Shown here in pieces: positions 1-5,751 of a DNA stretch of 6,072 nt (the stretch's first letter is position 1; every line of letters starts with the position of its first letter). The stretch spans positions 1 through 6,072 of the forward strand of contig JAEXJH010000234.1 of NCBI GenBank assembly GCA_023445955.1, written 5' to 3'. This stretch comes from Pseudomonadota bacterium. GTDB lineage: Bacteria > Pseudomonadota > Alphaproteobacteria > Caulobacterales > Caulobacteraceae. A model generated the notes under the pieces. That model saw only the letters and a list, made by a program, of their open reading frames with translations, was not told the origin of the DNA and made no database searches. Both the position numbers and the translations under genes were made by a program.

Positions 1-3
1 GTT

Positions 4-20
4 TAGGGCTGAAGCCCCTA
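4..20 (-). terminator. Possible hairpin at the end of the small membrane protein gene
   Basis: On the minus strand the stop codon runs into GGGC-TTCA-GCCC, a 4-bp GC stem with a tetraloop. With one bulged G, the UAG stop can add pairs against CUA at 4-6. No T-run is visible, but the window ends here, so termination is only plausible. Confidence 0.35.
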
Positions 21-119
21 CTTCATGTTCACCCGGATATAGGTCACGAACAGCACCACGGCGAACGCCGAGAACGCCACGATCACCAGGCCCAGATACG
101 CCATTTGCCCGCCCGACAT
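18..119 (-). CDS. 33-residue single-pass membrane protein, function unknown
   Basis: I do not recognise this gene; it was read directly from the minus strand. It begins MSGGQMAYLG, continues as one hydrophobic segment (about residues 8-28, rich in Val, Ala, Phe and Leu), and ends in a short basic tail with Arg29 and Lys33, then TAG. That pattern fits one membrane helix with the C-terminus in the cytoplasm. The start is supported by a strong GAGGAG Shine-Dalgarno sequence at 127-132, seven bases before the ATG. About 30 of 33 codons end in G or C, as in the neighbouring genes. It is transcribed away from fixL, with a 109-base gap holding a FixK box. Small one-helix proteins such as CydX and CcoM stabilise terminal oxidases, so an oxygen-respiration role is an inference from context only. 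No similarity to CcoQ or CcoS is apparent. Confidence 0.7.
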   Translation of the reverse strand: MSGGQMAYLGLVIVAFSAFAVVLFVTYIRVNMK

Positions 120-176
120 CGAAAAGCTCCTCTTTGCTTGGAGCGACGAGCTTCCGGCCTACGCAATGACCCCGCC

Positions 177-190
177 TTGACCTGGCTCAA
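177..190. promoter_or_regulatory. FixK/FNR-type box, TTGACCTGGCTCAA
   Basis: The sequence has perfect TTGA and TCAA half-sites six bases apart, the established target of Fnr/FixK regulators. The FixK encoded in this window carries the matching E-x-x-S-R recognition helix. The box centre (183.5) is 41.5 bases upstream of A225, just before fixL, which is the usual class II activation distance. A conserved CAGACT motif lies in the right place for a -10 element. On the minus strand the same rule gives a start near 142 but only a poor -10 (GAAGCT), so regulation of the small membrane protein is less certain. The TTGACC end could also be a -35 element, in which case FixK would repress. Confidence 0.8.
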
Positions 191-202
191 AGCCGGCCGG
201 CT
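191..202. repeat. Perfect 12-bp palindrome AGCCGGCCGGCT
   Basis: The twelve bases are fully self-complementary and directly abut the FixK box. They end inside the GCTATAAG motif ahead of fixL. There is no loop, so an RNA hairpin is unlikely, and any role would be as a dimeric protein site in DNA. A chance GC palindrome is quite possible in this base composition. Confidence 0.5.
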
Positions 203-225
203 ATAAGACCTTCAGACTGGGAGCA
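200..225 (+). promoter_or_regulatory. fixL promoter elements, two alternative readings
   Basis: Reading A: CAGACT at 213-218 is a -10 element placed by the FixK box, with the transcript starting at A225. Reading B: GCTATAAG at 200-207 matches seven of eight bases of the Caulobacter housekeeping -10 consensus (GCTANAWC). It would use TTGACC at 177-182 as the -35, and the spacing is slightly long. Reading A makes FixK an activator, with the GGGAG at 219-223 upstream of the transcript. Reading B puts the FixK box over the -35 and leaves GGGAG as the ribosome binding site. Both promoters may exist. Confidence 0.5.
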
Positions 226-228
226 CCG

Positions 229-1707
229 ATGAAGCCTGCCCGGGGCCTGTCCTCGACCCTGTACAGCGATCCGCATCCGACCGCCTATCTGGCCGCCTTC
301 GCCGCGGTGATGGCGACGGCGGTGGCGCGCCTGTATCTGCCGGCCGACTTCACCGCGCCGTCGTCGTTCCTGCTGTTCGTGCCGGCCGTGCTGGTCAGCG
401 CCGCGCTGGGGGGCCTGGGCCCCGGCGCCTTCGCCACCACCTTCGCCTGGGGCAGCGTCTGGTGGGTGACGCGGGACATTCCGTTCAATCTGGTCAGCGG
501 CCTGTGCGCGGCGATCTTCCTGTCGGTGGGCTTTGGCATGGCCGTCGGCGGCGGCTGGTTCCACGCGGCCCGACGGCGGGCCACGGCGATCAACGACCAC
601 CTGCGCTCGATCCTCGACACCGTGCCCGACGGCGTCGTGGTCATCGACCGCGCCGGGCTGATGACCACGTTCAGCCCCGCCGCCGAGCGGATGTTCGGCT
701 GGAGCACCGACGAGGTCCTGGGCAAGAATGTCCGTATGCTGATGCCCGAGCCGCACGCGGCCGCCCATGACGGCTATATCCAGCGCTACCACCGCACCGG
801 CGACAGGCGGATCATCGGCGTCGGCCGCGTGGTGGTCGGCCAGCGCAAGGACGGCTCGACCTTCCCCATGGAGCTGGCCGTCGGCGAGACCAAGGGGCCG
901 ATGCCCTCGTACACCGGCTTCATCCGCGACCTGACCCAGAGCCAGGAGACCGAGACCCGCCTGCAGGAGCTGCAGAACGAGCTGGTCCACGTCTCGCGCC
1001 TGACCGCCATGGGCGAGATGGCCTCGACCCTGGCCCACGAGCTGAACCAGCCGCTGTCGGCCATCGCCAACCTGCTGACCGGCTCGCGCCGGCTGATCGA
1101 CCGGGGCCGCGAGGCCGACCAGGCCAAGGTGCGCGACGCCATCGACCGCGCCGCCGCCCAGGCGCTGCGGGCCGGCGAGGTGATCCACCGCATGCGCGAC
1201 TTCGTCCGCCGCGGGGCCAGCGAGCGCGACGACGAGAGCCTGTCCAAGCTGATCGAGGAAGCCTCGGCCCTGGCCCTGATCGGCGAGCGCGACCGGCAGG
1301 TCGACGTGCGCCTCTCTTTGGATCCCGCCGCCGACGCGGTGTTCGCCGACCGGGTCCAGGTGCAGCAGGTGCTGCTGAACCTGATCCGCAACGGCATCGA
1401 CGCCATGCAGGAGAGCGGCGCGCGGCGCAAAGCCCTGACCATCACCAGCGCCGTGACCGACCAGGGCTGGTCGCAGGTCAGCGTCGCCGACACCGGCCCC
1501 GGCATCGCCGACGAAGTGCGCGAACGCCTGTTCCAGCCGTTCATGACCACCAAGCCGCAGGGCATGGGGGTGGGCCTGTCGATCTCGCGCTCGATCATCG
1601 AGGCGCACGGCGGTCGCATCTGGGCCGAGGCCAATCCCGGTGGCGGGGCGCTGTTCCGCTTCACCCTGCCGCCCGCAAGCCATCACGAGGAGACCACCCA
1701 TGACTGA
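229..1707 (+). CDS. fixL: FixL, membrane heme-PAS oxygen-sensing histidine kinase
   Basis: This is the oxygen sensor kinase of the FixLJ system. It is active when its heme is deoxygenated and then phosphorylates FixJ. Four hydrophobic segments (about residues 17-37, 45-62, 64-80 and 86-109) form an N-terminal membrane domain. A PAS domain (about 122-238) follows. Aligned to Bradyrhizobium FixL, His180 in AAAHDGY corresponds to the heme ligand His200, and Arg200 in IIGVGR to Arg220, the oxygen-contacting residue. The dimerisation domain carries the phospho-acceptor His270 in LAHELNQP. The ATPase has an N-box around Asn388, DTGPGIA at 421-427, Phe435 and GMGVGL at 445-450. At 492 residues it is close to known FixL length. 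GGGAG at 219-223 could serve as Shine-Dalgarno if transcription begins upstream. The gene overlaps fixJ by 8 bases, which suggests translational coupling. Confidence 0.95.
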   Translation: MKPARGLSSTLYSDPHPTAYLAAFAAVMATAVARLYLPADFTAPSSFLLFVPAVLVSAALGGLGPGAFATTFAWGSVWWVTRDIPFNLVSGLCAAIFLSVGFGMAVGGGWFHAARRRATAINDHLRSILDTVPDGVVVIDRAGLMTTFSPAAERMFGWSTDEVLGKNVRMLMPEPHAAAHDGYIQRYHRTGDRRIIGVGRVVVGQRKDGSTFPMELAVGETKGPMPSYTGFIRDLTQSQETETRLQELQNELVHVSRLTAMGEMASTLAHELNQPLSAIANLLTGSRRLIDRGREADQAKVRDAIDRAAAQALRAGEVIHRMRDFVRRGASERDDESLSKLIEEASALALIGERDRQVDVRLSLDPAADAVFADRVQVQQVLLNLIRNGIDAMQESGARRKALTITSAVTDQGWSQVSVADTGPGIADEVRERLFQPFMTTKPQGMGVGLSISRSIIEAHGGRIWAEANPGGGALFRFTLPPASHHEETTHD

Positions 1708-2311
1708 CGCCGCTGCTGTCGTGCACGTGGTCGACGACGACGAAAGCGCCCGCGAGTCGCTGGCCTTCCTGCTGGAGTCCGCCGACTTCGAGGTCGTGTC
1801 CTACGCCAGCGCCCCGGCCTTCCTGGACGCCCTGCCCACCGCCAAGCCGGGCGTCGTCATCACCGACGTGCGCATGCCCGAGATGAGCGGCCAGGAGCTG
1901 GTCGCCAAGCTGGCCGCCCTGAAGGTCAAGATGCCGGTGGTGATGATCACCGGCCACGGCGACATCCCGATGGCGGTCGAGGCCATGCGCTCGGGCGTCG
2001 TGGACTTCATCGAAAAGCCGTTCTCGGACGCGCGGATGCTGGACGCGCTGGGCCGCGCCATGAAGGCCGCCGAGGCCGCGCCGGTCACCGACGACCAGGC
2101 CGCCATCCTGCAGCGCCTGGAGACCCTGTCCGAACGCGAGCGCCAGGTGCTGGACGGCGTCGTCGCCGGCCACGCCAACAAGGTCATCGCGCGGGAGCTG
2201 GGCATCAGCCCGCGCACGGTCGAGATCTATCGCGCCAAGCTGATGACCAAGATGCAGGCCGATAACCTGGCGGCGCTGGTGCGGATGACGCTGTCGGTGC
2301 GGGGCGGCTGA
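1700..2311 (+). CDS. fixJ: FixJ, response regulator with LuxR-type DNA-binding domain
   Basis: This is the transcription factor phosphorylated by FixL at low oxygen; in this family its key target is fixK. The receiver domain (about residues 5-125) has the acidic pocket Asp12/Asp13, phospho-acceptor Asp56 in VVITDVRMP, Thr84 and Lys106 in EKPF. The LuxR/GerE helix-turn-helix spans about 143-199, with the typical SERERQVL and the recognition region [12 protein letters not shown]. At 203 residues it matches the usual FixJ size. I chose the ATG at 1700 because GAGGAG at 1687-1692 sits seven bases upstream and because it gives a receiver that starts normally. An in-frame start farther upstream (1640) would only add residues antiparallel to the family pattern, inside fixL. 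The gene is cotranscribed with fixL. Confidence 0.95.
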   Translation: MTDAAAVVHVVDDDESARESLAFLLESADFEVVSYASAPAFLDALPTAKPGVVITDVRMPEMSGQELVAKLAALKVKMPVVMITGHGDIPMAVEAMRSGVVDFIEKPFSDARMLDALGRAMKAAEAAPVTDDQAAILQRLETLSERERQVLDGVVAGHANKVIARELGISPRTVEIYRAKLMTKMQADNLAALVRMTLSVRGG

Positions 2312-2315
2312 GCAA

Positions 2316-2339
2316 ATCCTCCCCCGCTAGAGGGAGGAT
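2316..2339. terminator. Bidirectional hairpin between convergent fixJ and fixT
   Basis: ATCCTCCC at 2316-2323 pairs perfectly with GGGAGGAT at 2332-2339 across an 8-base loop. It starts five bases after the fixJ stop, and the fixT stop codon (2327-2329) lies in its loop. On the minus strand the stem is followed by TTT-like bases; on the plus strand there is no T-run. It resembles the GGGAGGAT-type intergenic palindromes I recall from Caulobacter genomes, so it may also be a dispersed repeat. Confidence 0.7.
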
Positions 2340-2638
2340 CTGTGGAGCACCTCACTCAGCCGCTCGCTCAACGCATCCCCCAGCAGCGGCTTCTCCACCA
2401 AACTCACGCCCCTTACGCCACGCCGCAGCAGCCGCTCGGCGTCCCCCGTCAGCACGATCGTCGGGCTCTCGCCCAGCGCTGGCCATTCCTGCCGCGCGTC
2501 GTCGATGACCACCGCCGCCACCGGCCGCCCGTCCGGCCGCACGCCCACCGCATAGCCCTCGGTCTCCAGCGAGAAGCGCAGGGCCTCGCGCAGGGGCTCG
2601 TCCTCGACGAGCAGCAGGATGAGGGGGCGGTTCGACAT
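2327..2638 (-). CDS. fixT: FixT-like compact single-domain receiver, probable FixL inhibitor
   Basis: This is a stand-alone receiver domain of 103 residues with no output domain. In Caulobacter, FixT proteins of this kind inhibit FixL as feedback; the assignment here rests on fold and position. Visible residues are the acidic pair Glu12/Asp13 in LLVEDEPLRE, Asp47 in VVIDDAR (aligned with FixJ Asp56), Thr64 in VLTGD and Lys83 in VEKPL. Compared with FixJ, the Asp13-Asp47 interval is about 9 residues shorter and Asp47-Thr64 about 11 shorter, so helices 2 and 3 appear reduced or missing. It has no cysteine. The ATG at 2638 was chosen because the receiver starts directly after it; the frame stays open to 2767 without receiver features. 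GAGAG is too close (one base) for a good ribosome site. It is divergent from fixK and convergent with fixJ. Confidence 0.75.
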   Translation of the reverse strand: MSNRPLILLLVEDEPLREALRFSLETEGYAVGVRPDGRPVAAVVIDDARQEWPALGESPTIVLTGDAERLLRRGVRGVSLVEKPLLGDALSERLSEVLHRSSL

Positions 2639-2644
2639 GCTCTC

Positions 2645-2650
2645 ATTCTG
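2645..2650 (-). promoter_or_regulatory. Probable -10 element of fixT (CAGAAT)
   Basis: CAGAAT on the minus strand matches TATAAT at four of six positions. It lies exactly 22 bases after the FixK box, as expected for class II activation. The predicted transcript start is A2638, the first base of the fixT start codon, so the message would be leaderless. Confidence 0.5.
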
Positions 2651-2672
2651 CCCGCGGCTCCGCGCCCGCGAG

Positions 2673-2686
2673 TTGATCCGCCTCAA
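2673..2686. promoter_or_regulatory. FixK/FNR-type box, TTGATCCGCCTCAA
   Basis: This is the second perfect TTGA-N6-TCAA site in the window. Its centre (2679.5) is 41.5 bases upstream of the first base of fixT, the classic activation spacing. It is also about 107 bases upstream of the fixK start and could feed back on fixK itself. With FixT as a FixL inhibitor, FixK activation here would close a negative loop. Confidence 0.8.
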
Positions 2687-2710
2687 AGACGGGGCGTCCG
2701 CACACCCGCG

Positions 2711-2726
2711 TAAGGGGGTTCCCTTA
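2711..2726. promoter_or_regulatory. Palindrome TAAGGG-GGTT-CCCTTA, candidate FixJ site for fixK
   Basis: Perfect 6-bp arms flank four bases, about 75 bases upstream of the fixK ATG (centre to ATG). The left part, TAAGGGGGTTCCC, agrees at 10 of 13 positions with the TAAGTAGTTTCCC motif that I recall from the rhizobial FixJ-controlled fixK and nifA promoters; that motif is from memory. The place fits FixJ activation of fixK. Possible -10 sequences downstream include GAATAT at 2739-2744, but none is convincing. Confidence 0.5.
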
Positions 2727-2767
2727 GGCGCGGCTCCCGAATATCGCCAACGCCGGAAAAGGCGCAT

Positions 2768-2788
2768 GACCCTACCAACAGAAGGGTC
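2768..2788 (+). promoter_or_regulatory. Hairpin that could cover the fixK ribosome binding site
   Basis: GACCCT at 2768-2773 can pair with AGGGTC at 2783-2788 across a 9-base loop. The right arm contains most of the fixK Shine-Dalgarno AGAAGGG (2780-2786), which lies seven bases before the ATG. If the transcript starts upstream of 2768, the stem would hide the ribosome site. Confidence 0.4.
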
Positions 2789-2793
2789 TTTCC

Positions 2794-3438
2794 ATGCTGT
2801 CTCCGCTTCGCATCGACGCCGCGCCCACCGCTCTCGACACCGTGCTGGCCATCCCCGGCGCCTGCCCGCGCTTCTCGCGCGACGAGGAAATCTTCGGCGA
2901 GGGCGAGGCCGCCGACTATGTCTACCAGGTGGTGTCGGGCGCGGCGCGGACCTATCGCATCCTGCGCGACGGCCGCCGGCAGATCGACGAGTTCCACTTC
3001 GCCGGCGAATATTTCGGCCTGGAGATGGGCGAGACCCACCGTGTCACCGCCGAGGCCCTGACCGACGCCAGCATCCGCATGATCCGGCGCGGGGCGCTCA
3101 GCGACCTGGCCGCCAAGCGCTGCGACGCCGCCCGGGCGCTGTTTCGCCTGACCGCCGAGGGCTTGCAGCGCAGCCAGGACCACGTGCTGATGCTAGGCCG
3201 CCGCTCAGCTCAGGAGCGGGTCGTGGGCCTGCTGCTCGACATCGCCGGCCGCACCCACGCTCGCGCCGAACTGGACGTGCCGATGGGCCGTCAGGACATG
3301 GCCGACTATCTGGGCCTGACCATCGAGACGGTGTCGCGGACCCTCACAGCCTTGCAGGACGAGGGCCTGATCGCGCTGCCCACCGTGCGCCACATCGTGC
3401 TGAAGGACCGCAAGGCCCTGGAGCGCAAGGTCGACTAG
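2794..3438 (+). CDS. fixK: FixK, Crp/Fnr-family transcription activator
   Basis: This is a second-tier regulator of the low-oxygen response, expected to be switched on by FixJ and to bind TTGA-N6-TCAA sites. The 214 residues hold a cyclic-nucleotide-type beta-barrel (about 26-105), a dimerisation helix (about 112-138, ending LMLGRRSAQERV) and a winged helix-turn-helix (about 163-205). The recognition helix reads LTIETVSRTLTAL; Glu178, Ser181 and Arg182 match the E-x-x-S-R triad of Fnr that reads TTGA. The N-terminal cysteine cluster of true Fnr is absent (only Cys24 and Cys110 are present), so it should not sense oxygen through an iron-sulphur cluster, as is typical for FixK. AGAAGGG gives a good ribosome site. 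The stop codon overlaps that of the convergent transporter gene. Confidence 0.9.
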   Translation: MLSPLRIDAAPTALDTVLAIPGACPRFSRDEEIFGEGEAADYVYQVVSGAARTYRILRDGRRQIDEFHFAGEYFGLEMGETHRVTAEALTDASIRMIRRGALSDLAAKRCDAARALFRLTAEGLQRSQDHVLMLGRRSAQERVVGLLLDIAGRTHARAELDVPMGRQDMADYLGLTIETVSRTLTALQDEGLIALPTVRHIVLKDRKALERKVD

Positions 3439-4748
3439 ACCCCGCCCTCGTCGCTCCGCTCCAGGCCCGCGATCGTCGCCTCTTCCTGCGCGCCAGCCTT
3501 GTCGACCGCCCGCAGCGTCGCCTGGCGCAGCGCGTAGACGACCAGCGCCGTCAGGATCGCCGCGTTCAGCACGAACGGCCCCCAGCCGATGCGCTCGTAG
3601 AGCAGCACGAACAGCGGCGCGACCACGACATTGAGGCCGTTGATGGCGGCGATGGCGCCGGCCGCGCCGGCCTGGTCCTTGGCCTCGACCGACAGCGAGG
3701 CGCCGGCCGTGAAGCCCGGCCGCGCAAAACCATAGCCCAGGCTGGCGATGGCGTAGCCGATGGCGACGGCGGCGTAGTCCGGCGCGAAGGCCACGACGAT
3801 GTTGCCGACCGCCGCGCAGCCGACGCCCCAGCGCATCAGTTCGCGCGGGCCCATGCGGAACATGCGGATCAGGCCCCACTGGGCCAGCAGCGCCGCGACG
3901 GCGCCGGCGGCCATGGCCAGGGTGATGAAGCCCTGCGCCTTGACCGGCGGCAGGCCCAGCTTGTCGATGATCAGAAAGCCCAGGGTCTGGGTCTGGGCCG
4001 TCTGGCAGGCGGCGACCAGGAAGCCGAAGATCAGGAAGGGCTTGAGGCGCGGGTCCTTCCACAGCGCCGCGCCGTCGCCGCGCCAGGGCAGGCCGATGCG
4101 GCGACGAGGCGGGGTGTCGGTATTGCCCGGCTTGAAGGTCTCGGGCAGGCCGCGCTGGACGATGACCAGCATCACCGCCGCCAGCAGGGCGAAGGCGAAC
4201 ATCGGCCCGGCCAGACCCACACCAGGCAGCACGAACAGCGGCGCCAGCAGCGGCCCGATCACTGTCCCGAGGCCGAAGGCGCCGGCCAGGGTGGCCATGG
4301 TCTGGGTGCGCTCCTCGCGGCTGGTGCGCTCGGCCATATAGGCCTGGGTGGCCGGATTGGCCGCCGAGCCGAAGGTCCCGAACAGCGCCCGGCACAGCAG
4401 GAAGGCCATGAAAATCACCATCGGCGGGGCCAGGTGATGCAGGCCGGCCGACACCACCAGAGCGCACAGCAGCATCGACACGCAGAAGCCAGCCAGGCCC
4501 AGCAGGATCAGCGGCTTGCGGCCCCGGATATCCGACTGCCGCGCCCACAGCGGCGAGGTGATCGCCCACAGCACAGCAGAGAGGGAGAAGATCGCCGCCA
4601 CCATGGCGTCGGGAATGCCGATCTGGCGGCCGATGGCCGGCAGCACCGACAGCATGCCGTTGTTCCCCATGGCGGTCGCAACGGACACGCCAAAGAGGAT
4701 CGCGAACGGCGCCCGGTTATCCCGGGCCTCTTTGGACTCCCCAGTCAT
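3435..4748 (-). CDS. MFS transporter, DHA1 drug:H+ antiporter type
   Basis: This is an inner-membrane secondary transporter of 437 residues, the usual size for a 12-helix major facilitator. Visible family motifs are motif A in the 2-3 loop (SDIRGRKPL, Asp73 to Leu80), motif B in helix 4 (LLCRALFG, Arg120), and the antiporter motif C in helix 5 (FGLGTVIGPLL, Gly165-Pro166). The central loop (about 205-235) is charged and separates the two six-helix halves. Motif C points to proton-coupled export, but the substrate is unknown. I chose ATG 4748 (MTGESKEARDN) because helix 1 follows with a normal short cytoplasmic tail. A GTG at 4799 would add 17 residues and lies inside a CRP-like site. No clear Shine-Dalgarno precedes 4748. 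The gene converges with fixK and diverges from motA, and any link to oxygen control is unproven. Confidence 0.88.
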   Translation of the reverse strand: MTGESKEARDNRAPFAILFGVSVATAMGNNGMLSVLPAIGRQIGIPDAMVAAIFSLSAVLWAITSPLWARQSDIRGRKPLILLGLAGFCVSMLLCALVVSAGLHHLAPPMVIFMAFLLCRALFGTFGSAANPATQAYMAERTSREERTQTMATLAGAFGLGTVIGPLLAPLFVLPGVGLAGPMFAFALLAAVMLVIVQRGLPETFKPGNTDTPPRRRIGLPWRGDGAALWKDPRLKPFLIFGFLVAACQTAQTQTLGFLIIDKLGLPPVKAQGFITLAMAAGAVAALLAQWGLIRMFRMGPRELMRWGVGCAAVGNIVVAFAPDYAAVAIGYAIASLGYGFARPGFTAGASLSVEAKDQAGAAGAIAAINGLNVVVAPLFVLLYERIGWGPFVLNAAILTALVVYALRQATLRAVDKAGAQEEATIAGLERSDEGGV

Positions 4749-4784
4749 CAAACACTTGTTAGGCCCGGGAAGCTTCACGCGCAA

Positions 4785-4800
4785 TGTGTCGCAGATCACA
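4785..4800. promoter_or_regulatory. CRP-like site TGTGT-N6-TCACA
   Basis: Nine of the ten half-site bases match TGTGA-N6-TCACA, the general Crp-family palindrome. The centre at 4792.5 is 41.5 bases upstream of T4751, three bases before the transporter ATG, and CCTAAC at 4758-4763 sits where a -10 element would be. This differs from the FixK boxes, so another Crp/Fnr paralogue would be the likely reader. It might also serve motA, 85 bases away. Confidence 0.45.
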
Positions 4801-4831
4801 GACCCAGGAGCGACCGCGTGAGAACCTTGGA

Positions 4832-4844
4832 TTAATCATTAACC
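4832..4844 (+). promoter_or_regulatory. AT-rich TTAA-N3-TTAACC motif upstream of motA
   Basis: TTAA at 4832-4835 and TTAACC at 4839-4844 form an AT island in GC-rich DNA, 41 bases before the motA ATG. TTAACC resembles a CtrA half-site, but the three-base gap does not fit the TTAA-N7-TTAA form. It may instead be part of the motA -10 region. No sigma-54 GG-N10-GC element was seen here. Confidence 0.3.
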
Positions 4845-4884
4845 GCGATCATGCGGCTTCATTCTCGGGGTCGGCCACACCACC

Positions 4885-5751
4885 ATGTTCCAGATCATCG
4901 GCATCGTCCTGCTCTTCGGCATGGTGTTCGGCAGCTACCTGATGGGTGGCGGCAAGCTGGACGTCATCATCGAGGCCGCCCCGCACGAACTGATGGCCAT
5001 CCTCGGCGCGGCCGTGGCCGCGTTCCTGATCTCCAACTCGATGGTCGTCATCAAGGGCACGGCCGGCGGCTTCGGCAAGATCTTCAAGGGCCCCAAGTGG
5101 AAGCCGGCCGACTATCGCGACCTGCTGTCCCTGCTGTTCCTGCTGACCAAGACGATGAAGTCCAAGGGCGTCATCGCCCTGGAAAGCCACATCGAAAAGC
5201 CGCACGAGAGCACGATCTTCGCCCGCTATCCGAAGGTCACCCACGACCACTTCGCCGTCGACTTCATCTGCGACACCCTGCGGATGATGACCATGAACCT
5301 GGAGGATCCCCACCAGGTCGAGGACGCGATGGAAAAGCAGCTCGAGAAGCACCACCACGAGGCGCTCGAGCCGGCCCACGCCCTGCAGAGCATGGCCGAC
5401 GCCCTGCCCGCGCTGGGCATCGTCGCCGCCGTGCTGGGCGTCATCAAGACCATGGGCTCGATCACCGAACCGCCGGCCGTCCTGGGCGGCATGATCGGCG
5501 GCGCTCTGGTCGGCACCTTCCTGGGCGTGTTCATCGCCTATGGCATCGTCGGCCCGATGGCCACGCGCCTGCAGGCCGTCGTCAACGAGGACGGCGCCTT
5601 CTACAAGATCATCCAGGCCGTCCTGGTCGCCCACCTGCACGGCAACGCCGCCCAGATCTCGGTCGAGATCGGACGCGGCAACGTGCCCTCGCCCGCCCAG
5701 CCCAGCTTCGCCGAGCTGGAAGAAGCCCTGTCGCAGATCCCGAACGAGTAA
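4885..5751 (+). CDS. motA: MotA, flagellar motor stator protein
   Basis: MotA with MotB forms the proton-conducting stator that turns the flagellum. The 288 residues match E. coli MotA in length and along their whole length. Helices 1 and 2 lie at about 1-20 and 33-52. The large cytoplasmic loop carries Glu100 (E. coli Glu98) and Lys92 in place of Arg90, so the charge used to contact FliG is kept. Helix 3 holds Pro175 in LPALGIVAAV (E. coli Pro173) and helix 4 ends with Pro224 in GPMAT (Pro222). The tail PSFAELEEAL matches the conserved C-terminal PSFIELEE. The ATG at 4885 is fixed by the conserved N-terminus. No strong Shine-Dalgarno is present; CGGGG is 15 bases off. No motB lies within the window, which fits the separate motA and motB loci known in Caulobacter. 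Confidence 0.95.
   Translation: MFQIIGIVLLFGMVFGSYLMGGGKLDVIIEAAPHELMAILGAAVAAFLISNSMVVIKGTAGGFGKIFKGPKWKPADYRDLLSLLFLLTKTMKSKGVIALESHIEKPHESTIFARYPKVTHDHFAVDFICDTLRMMTMNLEDPHQVEDAMEKQLEKHHHEALEPAHALQSMADALPALGIVAAVLGVIKTMGSITEPPAVLGGMIGGALVGTFLGVFIAYGIVGPMATRLQAVVNEDGAFYKIIQAVLVAHLHGNAAQISVEIGRGNVPSPAQPSFAELEEALSQIPNE

Noticed and set aside
124..153. AAGCTC and GAGCTT inverted repeat in the leader of the small membrane protein
   Set aside because: The stem is only six pairs with an 18-base loop, too weak to claim a regulatory structure although it touches the ribosome site.
187..1701. A 504-codon open frame on the minus strand opposite fixL
   Set aside because: It is low in complexity, rich in Gly, Ala, His, Gln and Arg, with no domain. 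It is a GC-rich mirror of fixL, which has all catalytic motifs.
4749..4799. GTG start that would extend the transporter by 17 residues
   Set aside because: The extra residues precede a normal MFS N-terminus, lack a good ribosome site and fall on the CRP-like palindrome. ATG 4748 is preferred, though not proven.
2619..4835. A 738-codon plus-strand open frame crossing fixK and the transporter
   Set aside because: Its product is an Arg/Gln/Gly/His-rich string with no family features. It overlaps fixK in another frame and lies antisense to a clear MFS protein.
4832..4844. Full CtrA binding site at motA
   Set aside because: The two TTAA elements are three bases apart, not seven, so the consensus is not met; kept only as a low-confidence motif.
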